Shown here piece by piece: positions 23,485 through 36,782 of a DNA stretch of 64,000 nucleotides. The notes under the pieces are model-generated. The model was not told where the DNA came from and made no database searches. It saw nothing but the letters and a program-made list of their open reading frames with translations. Source of the stretch: Cephalopachus bancanus. Its lineage: Eukaryota; Chordata; Mammalia; Primates; Tarsiidae. The stretch lies in assembly GCA_027257055.1 (NCBI GenBank), contig JAPVLO010000323.1, positions 1,561,001 to 1,625,000 on the forward strand, read 5' to 3'. A program made the position numbers and the translations under genes. Position 1 is the stretch's first letter. Each line of letters starts with the position of its first letter.

Positions 23485-23783
23485 GGTCAGGCTCGGTGTC
23501 TCAGCCTGTAATCCCAGCACTTTGGGAGGCCAAGGCAAGTGGATTGCCTGAGCCTGCGTGTTCAAGACTAGCCCGGGCAACTTGGTGAGACCTCATCTCT
23601 ACAATAAATCAAAAATTAGCCAAGCATGGAAGCACGTGCCTGGTGCCTGTAGTTTCGGCTACTTGGCAGGCTGAGGCGGACAGATTGCTGGAACCCAGCA
23701 GGTCAACACTGGGGTGGCTGTGAGTGTGCTACTGCACTCCAGCCTAGGTGATCGAGTGAGACTTCACTCAAAAAAAAAAAAAA
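23485..23783 (+). mobile_element. Alu SINE, first of a same-site pair
   Basis: Forward Alu of the GGCTCAGCCTG-type ('gtctcagcctg' here), with an A18 tail. The flanking repeat is AAAATCTCATCATA at 23471-23484 and AAAATCCCATCATA at 23784-23797. Confidence 0.9.
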
Positions 23784-23797
23784 AAAATCCCATCATA

Positions 23798-24090
23798 GAG
23801 CTGGGTGTGGTGCCACACGCCAGTAATCCCAGCACTTTGGCAGGTGGAGGCAAGAGGTGAGAAGAGTTGCCCAGGTTTCCAGGCCAGTCTGGCCAACTTG
23901 GCGAGACCTCGTCCCTACAATAAAAAAATTAGCCAGATATGGTGGCATACACCTGTAGTTCCAGCTACTTGAAAGGCTGAGGCAGAAAGATCACCTGAGC
24001 CCAGCAGGTTGAGGCTGTGGTGACCATGAGTGTGCCACTGTACTCCAGCCTGGGTGACAGAGTGAGACTCCTACAAAAAAAAAAAAAAAA
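23798..24090 (+). mobile_element. Alu SINE, second of a same-site pair
   Basis: Forward Alu starting 'gagctgggtgtggtgcc'. It is flanked by AAAATCCCATCATA at 23784-23797 and AAAATCCATCATA at 24091-24103, the same target used by the neighbour. Confidence 0.9.
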
Positions 24091-24104
24091 AAAATCCATC
24101 ATAA

Positions 24105-24310
24105 AATTTAAGTACCTTTTATGTGCATGGCAGCGTGCTAGACATTGTGAACAATACAAAAGAAGCATAAAACTTGGTCTCTGACCTCAGCGGTTGTCTC
24201 TGACAACTTAGATGAACACAGACAGCTGTCAAATAGGCTGTCTTGTGCTCTGTGAAGAGAAGATAGAAAAATGCAGGTGGGAGTGGTCCGAAAATGCCTT
24301 ACGAATAAAC
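24105..24310 (-). repeat. L2-like fragment
   Basis: 'agtaccttttatgtgcatggc', 'gtgctagacattgtgaacaa' and 'cttggtctctgacctcag' are in reverse L2 order. Confidence 0.45.
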
Positions 24311-26146
24311 AGGAACTTAGTTTAAGTTTTGATACAGGAGCAGGATTTAGAAGGACTAGGTCCTATGCTTTTGGCTTATCTGTCCCAAACTTGTCTTAAA
24401 ATGACCGATCCACCCTCAGGGTTCTTTCTGGTGAGCTGAGAATCTGGAGAGGAAACCAAAGTGAAAATAATCTGTTTCCACAACATCTCAATAATAGCTT
24501 GTGGTAGGGTCTTTACACTCATGGGACAAAGGGCATGGAAATGCGCAGCAAGTGTTGTTAGTTCCTCTGTTTAGTGACATTGGCAAGGTTCCAAATAATA
24601 GAGACGAAACAGTTACTACAATTTGGTCATCTGGTGGCTGAATTCCTTGACCATGGGAAGTAATCACTTAATTCCTAGATTGGGCAGATCTCTTCTGGGC
24701 TGATACCTTGGGGGGGGGAATATTTAAAAAAAGAAAATCTCCGAGTGGCATCAACGTTAAGCTATGCTCCATGTGGCTTCCTTGATAATAGTTTAGTTTC
24801 CTTTGAGTCTTGAGATTGTGTTTATGATGAATGGAAGACAGACTATTAACCAGCCTCAATAGTTCTTTTCCAATTCAATATTTGAAAAATTCTTTATAAT
24901 GAAAAATCCTTTTCCATTAAACTAATTAAACATTGGATGTCTCAACAACATATAGAAGAAAGCACTGGGGACAGAGGTGAGGGTGATTACCAAGATAAAA
25001 CTATTCATTTTTTTTTCTTAAAGATAGTATATTCTGGTGGGGAAGGTATATGCAGAGAACACAGAGCCTCCGATAGGAGGTGAGGCTGGTGAGTGCTGCA
25101 GGGTTGAGAAAGAATCATACTGAACAGGAGTCTGAGGAAGTTTAGCTTCAGGGTTCTCAATTGGAATATTACTTGAATGGCACGTATTATTTTTAAATCT
25201 TTTCTCAGCATAATGGTTCGAGTTAGTTCTAACGATGTGTCAGATCGGAAGAGCAAAAGTCTAGGAGTAAAACTACTCATAATTTTGCATTCTCGGGAAG
25301 CTTGCCAGAATCCCCTTGGTTCAGCTGTGTATAATCGAGCATGTTGTCACTGATGAAAAATTTTTATTTATTTATTTTTGGCCAAACCACTCACCATGAT
25401 TTTTCTGACCTTTTCAATCTCTTGGTTGTAGAGATTTACAGTTAATGTTCCTTGGGCCTGGAGTAAATTGTGAGAATGACCTCTGAGAATGAGCTCAGTG
25501 GTGAGAATTCTGAGGACAGGGTGGGTTGGGTATTGAAATAATATAGCTTGGCCTAGAAATCCAAACCGCAATTTGCAAAGGTCAGCTGAGCACTTCTGTG
25601 TGAGTTGGTCCCCTACCATGGTCCTAGTCTGAAATAGTTACAAGTTACTCTGTGTTCTCACCACTCACTGTGCTGACTTTTCCCCTCTACCTTAACTACA
25701 CAGTGCCCCTTTCTTATTAGGCAAGTGCTTGAAGGTGACCTTTGAGCCTCTTCTCCCAGGAAGAACACCAATTCCTGCAGCGGGATATCTGACATCCTCA
25801 GCTGATCTGTCTCCTGGGAAGTTGTCCAAAAATTTCTTTGAAAATTTCTCATGCATCCCTTTTAAAGAAAGAATGTATGCTGTCATGTGGGTCACACATG
25901 AGAATCTACCATAGAGCAGCCAGGCAGTTATTGACTCTTGTCCTTTTGCTAGCTCTAAAAAGGAAGTGACTTCTAAGAAAATATTTGCAACAAAGCCAGG
26001 CTGAAAGTCCAAAATTAAAGCAGAACTTGTGCTCCTCTTCTCTTGTGAAGTGGTCTTAAAAAAGCCCTGATGAGGTCTGCTAGTGACTGAGACAGTACTT
26101 ACTGGGATCCCTGGGAGGATGCAATCTGTGTTCCCTGAACCCTGTT
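24311..26146. other. non-coding, unassigned
   Basis: Includes a minus-strand frame of 83 codons (25368-25619) that contains a donor-like ATG|GTGAGT near 25390, and a 159-codon frame at 25692-26171 whose start lies inside the next Alu. Neither is recognised. A run of nine G occurs near 24711. Confidence 0.35.
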
Positions 26147-26163
26147 GAAATCTGGGCAAGAGG

Positions 26164-26465
26164 CTGGGCACGGTGCCTCATGCCTATAATCCCAGGACTT
26201 TGGGAGACCTAGGCAAAAGGATTGCCTGAGCCCAGGGGCTCGAGACCAGCCTGAGCAACTTGATGAGACTTTGTCTCTACAACAAATCAAGAAAAATTAG
26301 CAGGGTATGATGGTACACGCCTGTAGTTCCAGATACTTGGAAGGCTGAAGTGGAAGGATTGCCTGAGCCTAGCAGGTGGTGACTGTGGTGGCCATGAGTG
26401 TGCCACTGCACTTCAGCCTGAATGACAGAGTGAGACTCCGACTCAAGAAAAAAAAAAAAAAGGAA
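26164..26465 (+). mobile_element. Alu SINE with 17-bp TSD
   Basis: Forward Alu between perfect direct repeats GAAATCTGGGCAAGAGG at 26147-26163 and 26466-26482. Confidence 0.95.
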
Positions 26466-26819
26466 GAAATCTGGGCAAGAGGTTTCCTGGTGTCGTTAAA
26501 GCAACTGGCTTCTCTGGTTCCTCATAGTGAACTCTTCTGTTTCTTGGGTTTTGGGTAAGCGAGGTTTAACAACAGCTGGACCTTGATTTCCCCTTTTTTA
26601 TTTACCAGCTTTCCTCACCGCCCTACTCGGCCTAATATAAAGACACCTGTTAATTATAAAATTCATTGAATACTGGACTTTATTCTCAACTAAACTGTTT
26701 CTCTAGGAGTAGGAACTGATGTATCTCTGTGGTTTATTAAGAATTTAAAAGAATAATAGTGAAAGAACAATATACAGAACATTTTAGAGCTGGAGAAGGA
26801 AGAGACAGGTGCTAGAAAG

Positions 26820-26945
26820 AGTACTGTGCCAGATGTAGAGTCTTATCTTGGAGTTTCATCATAGCTCTCCCATCCATGAGGCCAGGTACATGTCACTAAT
26901 AGCCTAGGCAGGAGTTTCTCTTTTCTAATGTGCTTTTTATATCTC
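26820..26945 (+). repeat. MIR-like fragment
   Basis: Weak forward MIR order: 'gtgccagatgtagagtctta', 'tcatcatagctctccc', then 'ggccaggtacatgtcacta'. Confidence 0.3.
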
Positions 26946-26994
26946 TCTTGGACTATATAAGAAGATGGCTGTAGCCCATGTTTCAGAAGGCTCA

Positions 26995-27165
26995 GACTTC
27001 ATTTTGTTTCATTTTTTCATTTGCCATCCAACAAATATTTATTCTATGCAAAACACTGTAGGGGTTTTGGGGAATACACGAGTCCATGTGATGGTTGTGG
27101 CCTTTGTCCTTGTACAGTCCACTGTCTTGCAGATTCCTACAGAAGGGGTGAGTGAGGGTTGGAAG
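26995..27165 (-). repeat. L2-type fragment
   Basis: 'catccaacaaatatttattc' followed by 'tgtccttgtacagtccactg' is reverse L2. Confidence 0.45.
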
Positions 27166-27194
27166 TGATGGACTGATAAAGACTGTAGCTTGGT

Positions 27195-27290
27195 GCCGGA
27201 AGCAGGGTGCAAGAAGCATGACGCTGGAATCTGCCTGGCTTCCGGTAAGGTGCTCAGGTTATTATTTTACTCATGGCAAAGGTGAAGGGG
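27195..27290 (-). repeat. MST/THE1-type MaLR LTR fragment
   Basis: 'agaagcatgacgctggaat' then 'ctgcctggcttccggtaagg' matches the longer LTR at 28.56-28.98 kb. Confidence 0.6.
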
Positions 27291-28559
27291 AGCCAGACTT
27301 CCAGTCTGTTGCAGGACAACAGACTCATTGACCTTGACCCTAAATCCTACACATCAAAATGCAAACACAACTTCTAATTATCTGCTTATTCTTCCCCTAA
27401 TTTATCCCTGCATCCTTCTCTATATCTAATTCACTATCTCCACCAAAGTTTTGTTTTTGGAGATATGAGGGCAATAGGACACTTGCCATCAAGAAGCTTA
27501 AATTTTCTTAAAAAATAAAGGAAAATATGTAGCCAGACATTTGAGCAAATATGGGGTCCAGTAGAATCCCCTTATATAGGATATGTATGTGGCTCAGAGC
27601 CTAAACTGAAATGTGCCTGATAGTAGCTGAATGTAACCTGGTTATCTCATGAGAAAGGGTAGTAAATATACACAAAATGTTCTTTACTTTGCTGCAAAAT
27701 TCAGGGACAAAGCTAATTCGGTCTTACAGTGATAAAGGAGAGAGTGGATAAAAGTGAGGAAAAGGTCTTACAGAAATTATGACCTGCTGAAGGAATTAAG
27801 GAACGTAGGGCTTCAGAGGAAGCCTGCTGTTTTAGTGAGTAGAACAGATTTTGGTGGCTGACAAAGGACTCCATGTAGGTGGGGAAATTACAGATAGCTT
27901 GATTATAAGGAAAGATGAGGAAAAATCATACTGAAAGATAAAAATATGTGTAGGTGGCAGAAATTTTACAAGTTCATCTTCATCCTTGAGTGAGCTCAGT
28001 TTTGAAAATTCCTGACTTTACTTAATTTATCAGTTCAACAAACAGATATACTATTTTTATTTTGTTCAGGGTCCCCAAGGACAGAAAGGATGGGTGCTTT
28101 CTGACAAGATACAATCACAAAGCAAATAATTTGTATTTATAAACTACCTTATTGTTCACACAAATTATTCAAATAGTATATTATAACCATTTATAAACAG
28201 TATGCTCTTACCTCTGTGGTCTGAATATCTAAAAAGAGATGGGATCTGTTAGCAGTTCCTAGTCTTGCTGAGTCACTCTGTTAAGCCTCCTGTAGTACAG
28301 GCATCATTCAGAGGCCCACTAGGTTGAACGATGACAACAGCTTAACTGCAGATCCCGCACATCCTCCCAAGGAATGCTGCAAGACTGTGTGTGTCAGGAG
28401 GGAAAAGGCCACATCCATCACAAGGACTAATGCATCTCCAACAACTGGTTCTGTGTTTTTTACCTCATAGTCATATAACAAATATTTTTGATGAATGGAT
28501 GAAATGAGATCTGAGACTTCTGAAACACAGATCTTCTCTATCTTGGATATTCCAGGGTC
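27291..28559. other. non-coding, unassigned
   Basis: No gene or repeat recognised. The 104-codon minus frame at 28308-28622 runs into the LTR to its right. Confidence 0.4.
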
Positions 28560-28980
28560 ATTCCAGAATTTAACCCCCTGAGGCTGGGTAATCTTTAAAG
28601 GAAAGAAGTTTATGTAGGTCACAGTTCTGCAGGCTGTACGAGAAGCATGGTGCTGGAATCTGCCTGGCTTCTGGTAGGAGGCTTAGGCTATTTTCACTCA
28701 TGGCTGAAGGCGAAGGAGCGCTAAGGAGCGCTAGCATGTACAGAGACATGATGAGATATGAAACAAGAAAAAGGAGACGGAGGTGCTAGGCTCTTTTTAA
28801 CAACCAGCTCTTGCAGGAACTAATAAGATTGAGAACTCACTCACTCCTCACCTCCAGGGAGGGCATTAATCTCTTTATGAGGGATTTGTCTCCATGACAC
28901 AAACACCTCCTACTGGGAGGTTCCAGGAGATAAACATCCCAACTCTAGCAATTCTCCTGAACCTGCGGTTTTCAAACAAG
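28560..28980 (-). repeat. MST/THE1-type MaLR LTR
   Basis: Ordered blocks: 'gaggctgggtaatctttaaa', 'cacagttctgcaggctgta', 'gaagcatggtgctgg', 'actcatggctgaaggcga' and 'gagaactcactcactcctc', then a diverged 'cctcccaccagg'-like end. This is the reverse of a MaLR LTR. A small duplication, 'aaggagcgct' twice, lies near 28716-28735. Confidence 0.7.
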
Positions 28981-29079
28981 GACAATTGATCCATACATTT
29001 TCTACATATATGTGTGGTTAAAGACAGGGAAGAGGATAATCAGTTACTAAATGCTTTCCTTGAATTATGGAATAAAGTG

Positions 29080-29225
29080 GGCTATTGGGAGATTGAGACT
29101 TTAAAGTCACTAGATTTTAAATTCCTTGAATATGTCTTTTCTCCTTTTTGGTACACCAGACTCTAACATGGTACCTGGGGTAATGGGTGGTCAATAAAAT
29201 GTCAATTAACACAGAATAAATGCCA
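29080..29225 (+). repeat. L2 3' end fragment
   Basis: 'attttaaattccttgaatatg', 'catggtacctgggg' and 'gtggtcaataaaatg' are the L2 3' blocks. Confidence 0.45.
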
Positions 29226-31659
29226 TTGTATCTTATATTTCCAGGTGTGTGGGGATGGGAAAGTATAACTGTTTTCTAAGCCCTTTCTAGGTTTAAAGTT
29301 ACACAAAATATTTAAAACAACATTGGTGCTCTCTACTGGAGATGTTCATACTGCAGGACTTCTTTATTGATTTGTTTTTGATGGCAGATTCTTATTTGTG
29401 TTCAGAAATCCTGGATTTTAGGAATAAAATGTGGCACAGGTAGACATATTTTGCTGTGTTGCAAGTGAGATTTGGTGTTACAGCATTGAGGATGACAGGA
29501 TTTGCACTCAAATGCCAAGTCTCATTTATTTGCCTTATGTTTCTGTTCTTTCTTCAGAACCCTTTCATCCATACGTTTGTGCAAATGTGGTATTCTTTAT
29601 TGTTCTTTGTAAATAGAAGGGGAGAGACAACATTAATTAAATGTCAATGTTGATTGAGAAGACAAGCTGCAGAATGGTAGAAAATAGTTGCAAATCATAT
29701 ATCTGATAGGTGAGTTGTATCCAGAATGTATAAAAAGGCAACTCAAAAATAAAAAGACAAATAACTCGACCAGGAAATGGAGAAAGGGAGAGGATTCTGG
29801 GAAGATGGCAGAGTAGGAAACATCAGGAATCTGTCCCCCACCTAGTGAACAATTGCACTGGCAGAATCTGTCTGATGTAACTATTTTGGAACTCTATTGA
29901 AGACTTGCAACTTCCAAGGGAGGGCTTGGACCCTGTTAATTACATTACTGTTAATTCAGTCATTTCAACCTTTAGCACAGTGGCAACTATACCACCCGGA
30001 CTACAACCCATCCTGCTCCATGGCAGATAGCTGGTCACTTGTTCCAGGAGCAGCTTACCCATAGCCTGTGGGAGCCAAGGTGAGTAAAAAGAACCTCCCT
30101 TCCCACAAATTTTGGAGAACTATGCTCCAGTTCCTGATTGGTATGTCTGATGGCAGAAGTGCAGAAAAAGAGTCAGGTGCCCATTGGTATTACATCTCCT
30201 CTCATTGTTTCTAGCCTCTCCACCTCTAAGTAAAGTGAATTGCAGGGACTGTAAAGGGTCAGTGTCCTTCCTCTACCTCATTCTTTTTCCTCCCCTTTTG
30301 AGAGCCAGGTATTAAAGGCTAGATCATTCAAAGCAACTTTATATACAGGGGAAATTAGAAATGAAAACATGCCTGCAGATACCCAGAGAAAAGGGCATGC
30401 TCAGAAAACACCTGAAAGATCTTAATTTTACCTTAAATGACCCTTGGCATAGAGAGAGACTACAACAACACATAAACAAAATCAATAACAACAGCAAACC
30501 TAGGGAAAGGAGGAGAATCTGATTTCTAGAGTCACCACGATATTAAATTCAAATGTCCAGTTTTCAACAACAACAACAAAATCTCCTGACAAACAAAGAA
30601 ACAGGAAAGTATGACCCATTCAAAGGGTAAAAAAATCTGGACAAAAACTGCACCTGAAAATAACTTGATGGCAGCTCCTGTAGACAAAAACTATAAAAAA
30701 ACTTTCTTACAGATGCTTAAAGATCTGAAGGAAGTTATGCAGAAAATCAAGAAAACAATGTATAAATAAGTTGAATGTTACTACTAAAGAGAATACTAAA
30801 AAGAAACAAAAAAATCCTGAAGCTGAAATGCACAATAACTTAAAAAAAATTCATTAGAGGAATTTAAGGGCAAATTTGAGCAAGCAGAAGCAAAGATAGG
30901 GCAATGGGAAATATTGAGCCTGAAGAACAGAAGAAAAAAAGTAAATGGAGAAAAGTGAACAGAGCCTAAGGGACCTTTGGGACAATCTCATGTAGACCAA
31001 CATATGCGTTTTAGGGACATCATAATGAGGAGAGAGAGAGAAAAAGAGCAGAGAGAATATCTGAGAAAATAATGGCTGAAACCTCCCAAACTTGACATGT
31101 AAATATAAATATAACACTTCAAGATGCTCAATGAATTTCAAATAAGCTCAAAAACACCCACATCCAGACATATTATAATCAAAATTTTGAAAGCCAAAGA
31201 TAAAGGGAGAATCTTTGGAGCAGCAAGAGAGAGGGGAGACTCTTCACATACAAGGGATACTCAGTAAGATTATAAGCAGATTTTTCACCACAGAGTTGGA
31301 GACCAGAAGGCAATGAGCTGATATATTCAAATTGTTAAAAGAAAAAAACTGTCAACCAAGAGTCCTATGTCTCTAAAACTGTCATTCAAAGAGTGGAGAA
31401 TTAAGACATTCCCAGATAAACAACAGTTGAGGGAGTTTGTTACCACTAGACCTACTCTGCAAGAAATGCTCAAGGAAGTGCTGAGAGTGAAATAAAAATT
31501 CACGAGACAGTACCTTGAAACTGTACAAATAAATAAATACCACAATAAAGGTAAATACATAGGCATTTATAAAAGCTAGTATTATTGTAACTATGATTTG
31601 CAACTGTACATTTTGTTCTTTATATGATTTAAGAGACTAGTACATTAAAATTAATCTAA

Positions 31660-31791
31660 AGATAAGTGTAGTGGAGTACACCCACAGTTCCAGCTATGTG
31701 GGAGGGTAAGGTAGAAGGATTTCTTGAGCCCATGAGTTTGACACCAGCTTGGGCAACACAATGAGACTCCCTCTCTGAAAAAAAAAATCTA
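31660..31791 (+). mobile_element. FLAM-like Alu monomer inside L1
   Basis: A single arm, 'gtgtagtggagtacacccac' to 'ctctctgaaaaaaaaaa'. A short repeat AATCTAAA flanks it. Confidence 0.6.
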
Positions 31792-31806
31792 AAAGCTAGT
31801 AAATTG

Positions 31807-32097
31807 GCTGAGCATGGTGGCTCACACCTGTAATCCCAGCACTTTGGGAGGCAAAGGTGAGGCAACTGCCTGAATCCAGGGGTTCAAGATCAGTCTGGAC
31901 AACATGATTAGACCTTGTCTTTACAACAAATCAAAAAATTAGCCAGGCATGATAGCACTCACTTGTAGTTCCAGCTACTTGGAAGGCTGAGGCAGAAGGA
32001 TCACCTGAGCCCAGCAGGTCAAGGCTGTAGTGGCTGTGAGCATGCCACTGCACTCCAGTTTGGAAAACAGAGTGAGACTCTAACTGAAAAAATAAAT
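31807..32097 (+). mobile_element. Alu SINE inside L1, 15-bp TSD
   Basis: Forward Alu between perfect AAAGCTAGTAAATTG repeats at 31792-31806 and 32098-32112. Confidence 0.95.
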
Positions 32098-34384
32098 AAA
32101 GCTAGTAAATTGTAATTTTGATTTGTAACTTCATATTTTGTTGTCTAAGTGATTTAAGAGTCTGATTTATGTTTTGGGGTCCACAATGTATAAAGAGATA
32201 ATTTTGTGGCATAAACAATGAGAAGGGGAAAAGGGAGCAGGGATAGAGATATTAAAGGAACAGAGTTTTTGTACAACGCAGATATGTATATGCTGTCTAT
32301 AAGAGACTCACTTTATATCCAACGACATAAATAGATTGAAAGTGAAAGAGAAAAAGATAATCCACACAAATTATAACAAAAGTATAATAAAGGTAGCTCT
32401 TACAATATAAGACTTTATGTCCAAAGTAGACTTTATGTCCAAAAAGACTATGAGAGACAAATTGTACTGCATATTAATAAAAAATTCAATATAGAAGATA
32501 TAACAATCATAAACATTTACACACCTAAAGGCAGAACACTAAAATCTACAAAGCAAAAACTAACCAAACTGAAAGAAAAAAAATAGACAATTCTACAATA
32601 ATAGTTGGAAACTTCAAACACTCACTCTTAATAATGATTGAACAACCAGACAAAGCTGAATAAGGAAATAGAGAATTTGAACAACACAACAAACCAATAT
32701 TTGTGAAACTTTTTCAAATAATTTAATAGAAAGGAGCAAATACTAAAAATCATTAGATGAGGCCAACATTACCCTGATACTAAATCCAAAGACGCCACAA
32801 GAAAACTAGACACTGATATCTTTTATTAACATTTATGCAAATATCATCAGCCAAATAGTAGCAAACTGAATTCAGCAACCTATTAAAGAGATTATAAATA
32901 ATAAACCAAGTAGAGTTTATTCCTAGGGTGCAAGATGGTTCAATATTAGAACATTGATCAATGTAATATACAACATCAACAAATTAAGGGGAAAAACCCC
33001 ACATGATCTTTTCAATTGATGCAGAAAAAGCATTTGACAGAATTCAACACTCTTTTTTGATTAAAAAAACATTAACAAGCTTGTAATAGAAAGAAGTTCC
33101 TTTATAACAAAATCCATACGTGAAAACTCAAAGCAAATACCATATTCAATAGTGAACGACTGAAAGCTTTTCCTCAAAGATCAGGACCCAAATAAGAAAT
33201 ATCCACTTTCACCACTAGTATTCTACATAGACTGCTGGAAGTTCTAGCCAGAGGAATTAGGGAAGAACATAAAATTTTAAAAACTCCAAATTGGAAAAGG
33301 AAAAAGTAAAATTTATATATGGAAAACCTTAAGAATTCTACAAAAAACGACTACAGCCAATATATGATTTGTATTAGCTAAATAGCAGAGTACAAAATTA
33401 CACAAAAATGAGATGTGTTTCTACACACTAACAATGAGCAATCTGAAAAAAGAATTACAAAAACAATTCAATTTAAAATAGCTTCAAAAAAGAATAAAAT
33501 GCTTTGGAATTAATGTAGCCAGGGAGGTGAAAGACTTGCACAATGAAAACTACAAACATTGCTGAAAGAAGTTAAAGAAGACATTAATAAATAAAAACAT
33601 ATTTCATGTTTATAGATTGGGAGGTATAATATTGCTAAGATGTCAATACTACCCAAAGTGATCAACAGATTCAACAAAATTTCTGTCTAAAACTTCAAAG
33701 ATGTTTTTTGAAGCAATAGACAAAAACTGACCTCAGATTTACTTGACATATCAAGGGAACCAAATAACATGACTAATCTTGCAAAAGAAGAACAAAGCTG
33801 GTGAACTAACATTTCCCTGATTACTACAGACCTACAGTAATCAAAGCAGTGTGGTACTGGTATAAAGACAGACACATGGACTAATGAAATAGAATAGAGG
33901 TCCCAGAAATAAACCTTCATATGACCAAAACCTGCATATGACCAAAGGATGTTTGACAAGGATGCTAAAACCATTTAATGGGAAATAGTCCCTTCAACAA
34001 ATTGTGCTGAGAAAATTGGGTATCTACATGCAAAATAATGAAGTTTGACCATCATCTAACATGATATACAAAAATTAATTCAAAACAGATCAAAGAAGTA
34101 AATGTAAGACCTAAAACTATACTACTCTTAGAGGAAGATATAAGGTAAACACTTCAAGACATTGGCAGTGATTTCTTGGATATGACACCAATGACACTGG
34201 CAACAAAAGAAAAAGTAGACAAAGGGGACAACATGAAAATTAAATCTGTGCATCAAAAAGGCACTATTCATGGAGTAAATGTGTACTCCACAGTGTAGGA
34301 GAAAATATTTGCAAAGCATATCTCTGATAAGAGATTAATATGCAATATACAGAGAACTCCTAAATCTGAATGACAAAAACAAAC

Positions 34385-34669
34385 TGGCCGAGCACTGTGG
34401 CTCATGCCTATAATCCCAGCATTTTGGGAGGCCAAGGTGAGAGGATTGCCTGAGCCCATGGGTTCGAGACTAGCCTGGGCAACTTGGCAAGCCCTCATCT
34501 CTACAACAAATAATAGTAATAATATAAATTAGCCTGGCGTGGTGTCACATGCCTGTAGTTCCTGTTACTTGGAATGCAGAGGTGAAAGAATCGCCTGAGC
34601 CCAGCAGGTCAAGGCTGCAGTGGCCGTGAGCGTGCCCTGAACTCCAACCTGGGCAACAGAGTGAGACTC

Positions 34670-34700
<31 letters not shown>

Positions 34701-34702
34701 AC
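34385..34702 (+). mobile_element. Alu SINE inside L1 with (CAA)n tail
   Basis: Forward Alu starting 'ctggccgagcactgtggctc'. Its tail has become about nine CAA/AAC units (34673-34700). Confidence 0.9.
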
Positions 34703-36266
34703 ACTGATTAAAAAATGGGCAATGGACTTGAATAGACATTTCTCCAAAGAATGTATACAAATGGTCAATAAGCACATAAAAAGATGCTCAACATCACTAA
34801 TCGTTAGGGAAATGCAAATCAAAACTACACGAGATACCAGTGGGTATCTTTGTGATGACTACTATGAAAAAAACAAGAAATAACAAGTGTTGGTGAGGAT
34901 GTGAAAAACTGAACCCCTTTTGTACTCTTGGCAGGAATGTAAAATAGTAGAGCCACTGTAGGGCAGTGCCTCAAAAAATTAAAAATAGAGTTACCATATG
35001 ATCTAATGATTCCACTTCTGGGTATGCCCCCGAAATAATTGAAGGTTGGGTTTCACAGAGATTTTTGTACACTCATGTTCACAGAAATTTTATTCACAGT
35101 AACTAAAATGTGGATACAACCCCAATGTCCATTGAGGAATGAATGGAAAAGCAAAATACAATATGTAGGATGAAATAGTATCTAACTGAAGAAAGAAGGA
35201 AATTCTGAAGTATGCTACATCATGGATAAAACTTGAGGACATTATGCTAAGTAAAGTAAGTTAGTCACAAAAAGGCAAAGAAAGTATGATTCCACTTATG
35301 TGAGATAGCAAAGTCAAAATTACAGAGACACAAAACAGAATGGCGAATGCCAGGTAGGGCAGAGATGGGGGAACACAGAATTATTTATTATTGACTATAG
35401 TATTTCAGTTTTATAAAATGAAAAGAATTATGGAGATGGATAGTGGTTGCTCTACATTATGGGTGTGTTTAATATACTTCAAAATGGTTAAGATGGCAAA
35501 TTTTACATTATGTGTATTTTACTGTACTACGATATTGGGGGAAAATGGGCAAATAATTTGAAAGGACATTTTTTCCACAAAAGATTTACATATGGGCAAT
35601 AAGTCCATTAAAAAGATGTTCAACATCAGTTATCATTAGGTCAATGCAAACCAAAACCAGAAGATACTACTTCAAACTCATTAGCATGATTCAAATAAAA
35701 AAAAAACAGACAATGAAAAGTCTCAGTGAGGATGTGGAGAAATTGGAACCCTTATTCATTGCAGATGAAATTGTAAAATGATGTATGTACTTTGGAAAAC
35801 AAGATAGCAATTTTTAGATTGAAAAAATGTTGAAGATAGAATTACCATATGATCCAGCAATTCTAATCCTAGGTATATGCCCAAGAAAAATGAAAACATG
35901 ACATGTGGAAATCTGTACATGAATGTTCATAGCAGTATTATTTATAATAGTCAAAAAATGAAAACAGTCCAAATGTTCATCAACAGATGAGTTAATAACA
36001 AGTTGTGGTATATCTGTGTAATAAGCTATTTCTCAGCCATAAAAATAAATAAAATATTGATGTGTTACAAAATATATGAACCTTGGAAACTAGTCACAAA
36101 GGTCACATATTGCATGATGTAATTGATAAGAAATGTCCAGAATAGGAAAATCCATAGAAGCAGAAAGTAGATTTGTGGTATCAGTGGCTGGAGGTGGAGG
36201 GATAGAGAGCTAATGGGTAAATGTTCCTGCAATGGTTAATGGTGATTGTATAAACTGTGAATATGC

Positions 36267-36267
<1 letters not shown>

Positions 36268-36320
<53 letters not shown>
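36268..36320 (+). repeat. (CA)n microsatellite
   Basis: About 26 uninterrupted AC units near the 3' end of the L1. Confidence 0.95.
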
Positions 36321-36324
<4 letters not shown>

Positions 36325-36375
36325 AATTGTATACTTTTAAAAGGTGAGCTTATGGCATTTGAATAAAATCTCAAT

Positions 36376-36780
36376 ATCCTTCACACATATCCAGTTCCAA
36401 TAACCATAGCCACAAAATTTCAGGCCTTCATAGTCCTTTTGAACTCGGACTTTCACAAATAAAGTTCCTTTAGAGAGTGAAGTTTGTCAAAAAATTTCTT
36501 CTTTTTTTCCTCGTAAAGAAATAATCTGAGATTGTTGGTATAATGCCAAAAGAAATGATCAAGAAGTGACAGAAGCAATCTAACTGGTTATTTGGCCTTA
36601 TTGAACTTAAACATTTTGCCTTCTATTTTGGTAAACTATTAGGTATATTACTTTGTTAAATAAAGGGATAAAAGAATGAACTGTTTCAAATAATCTCCCA
36701 ACTGTGCATTTAGGGACTTATAATAAATACTGACTAGGCCCATGGGGATGCTATAGAAAGGAGAACTCAAAAAAATATAT
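36376..36780. other. non-coding, unassigned
   Basis: AT-rich. Nothing recognised. Confidence 0.4.
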
Positions 36781-36782
36781 TT

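Larger units (their letters stand above)
29645..36375 (+). mobile_element. old L1 (L1M-type), composite and interrupted
   Basis: A short ORF2-like piece (29645-29770) is followed by the L1 5' region beginning 'ctgggaagatggcagagtag' at about 29796. ORF1-region blocks include 'gcctaagggacctttgggac', 'ccaaagataaagggagaatc' and 'cattcccagataaacaac'. ORF2 and the 3' region run to about 36370. Frames are destroyed. The ORF2 C-terminal/3' region occurs twice (about 34.70-35.53 kb and 35.54-36.37 kb). Inserted in it are a FLAM-like monomer, two Alus and a CA microsatellite. Confidence 0.8.

Noticed and set aside
25692..26171. 159-codon minus-strand frame
   Set aside because: Starts inside the neighbouring Alu flank and shows no recognisable domain or consistent splice sites.
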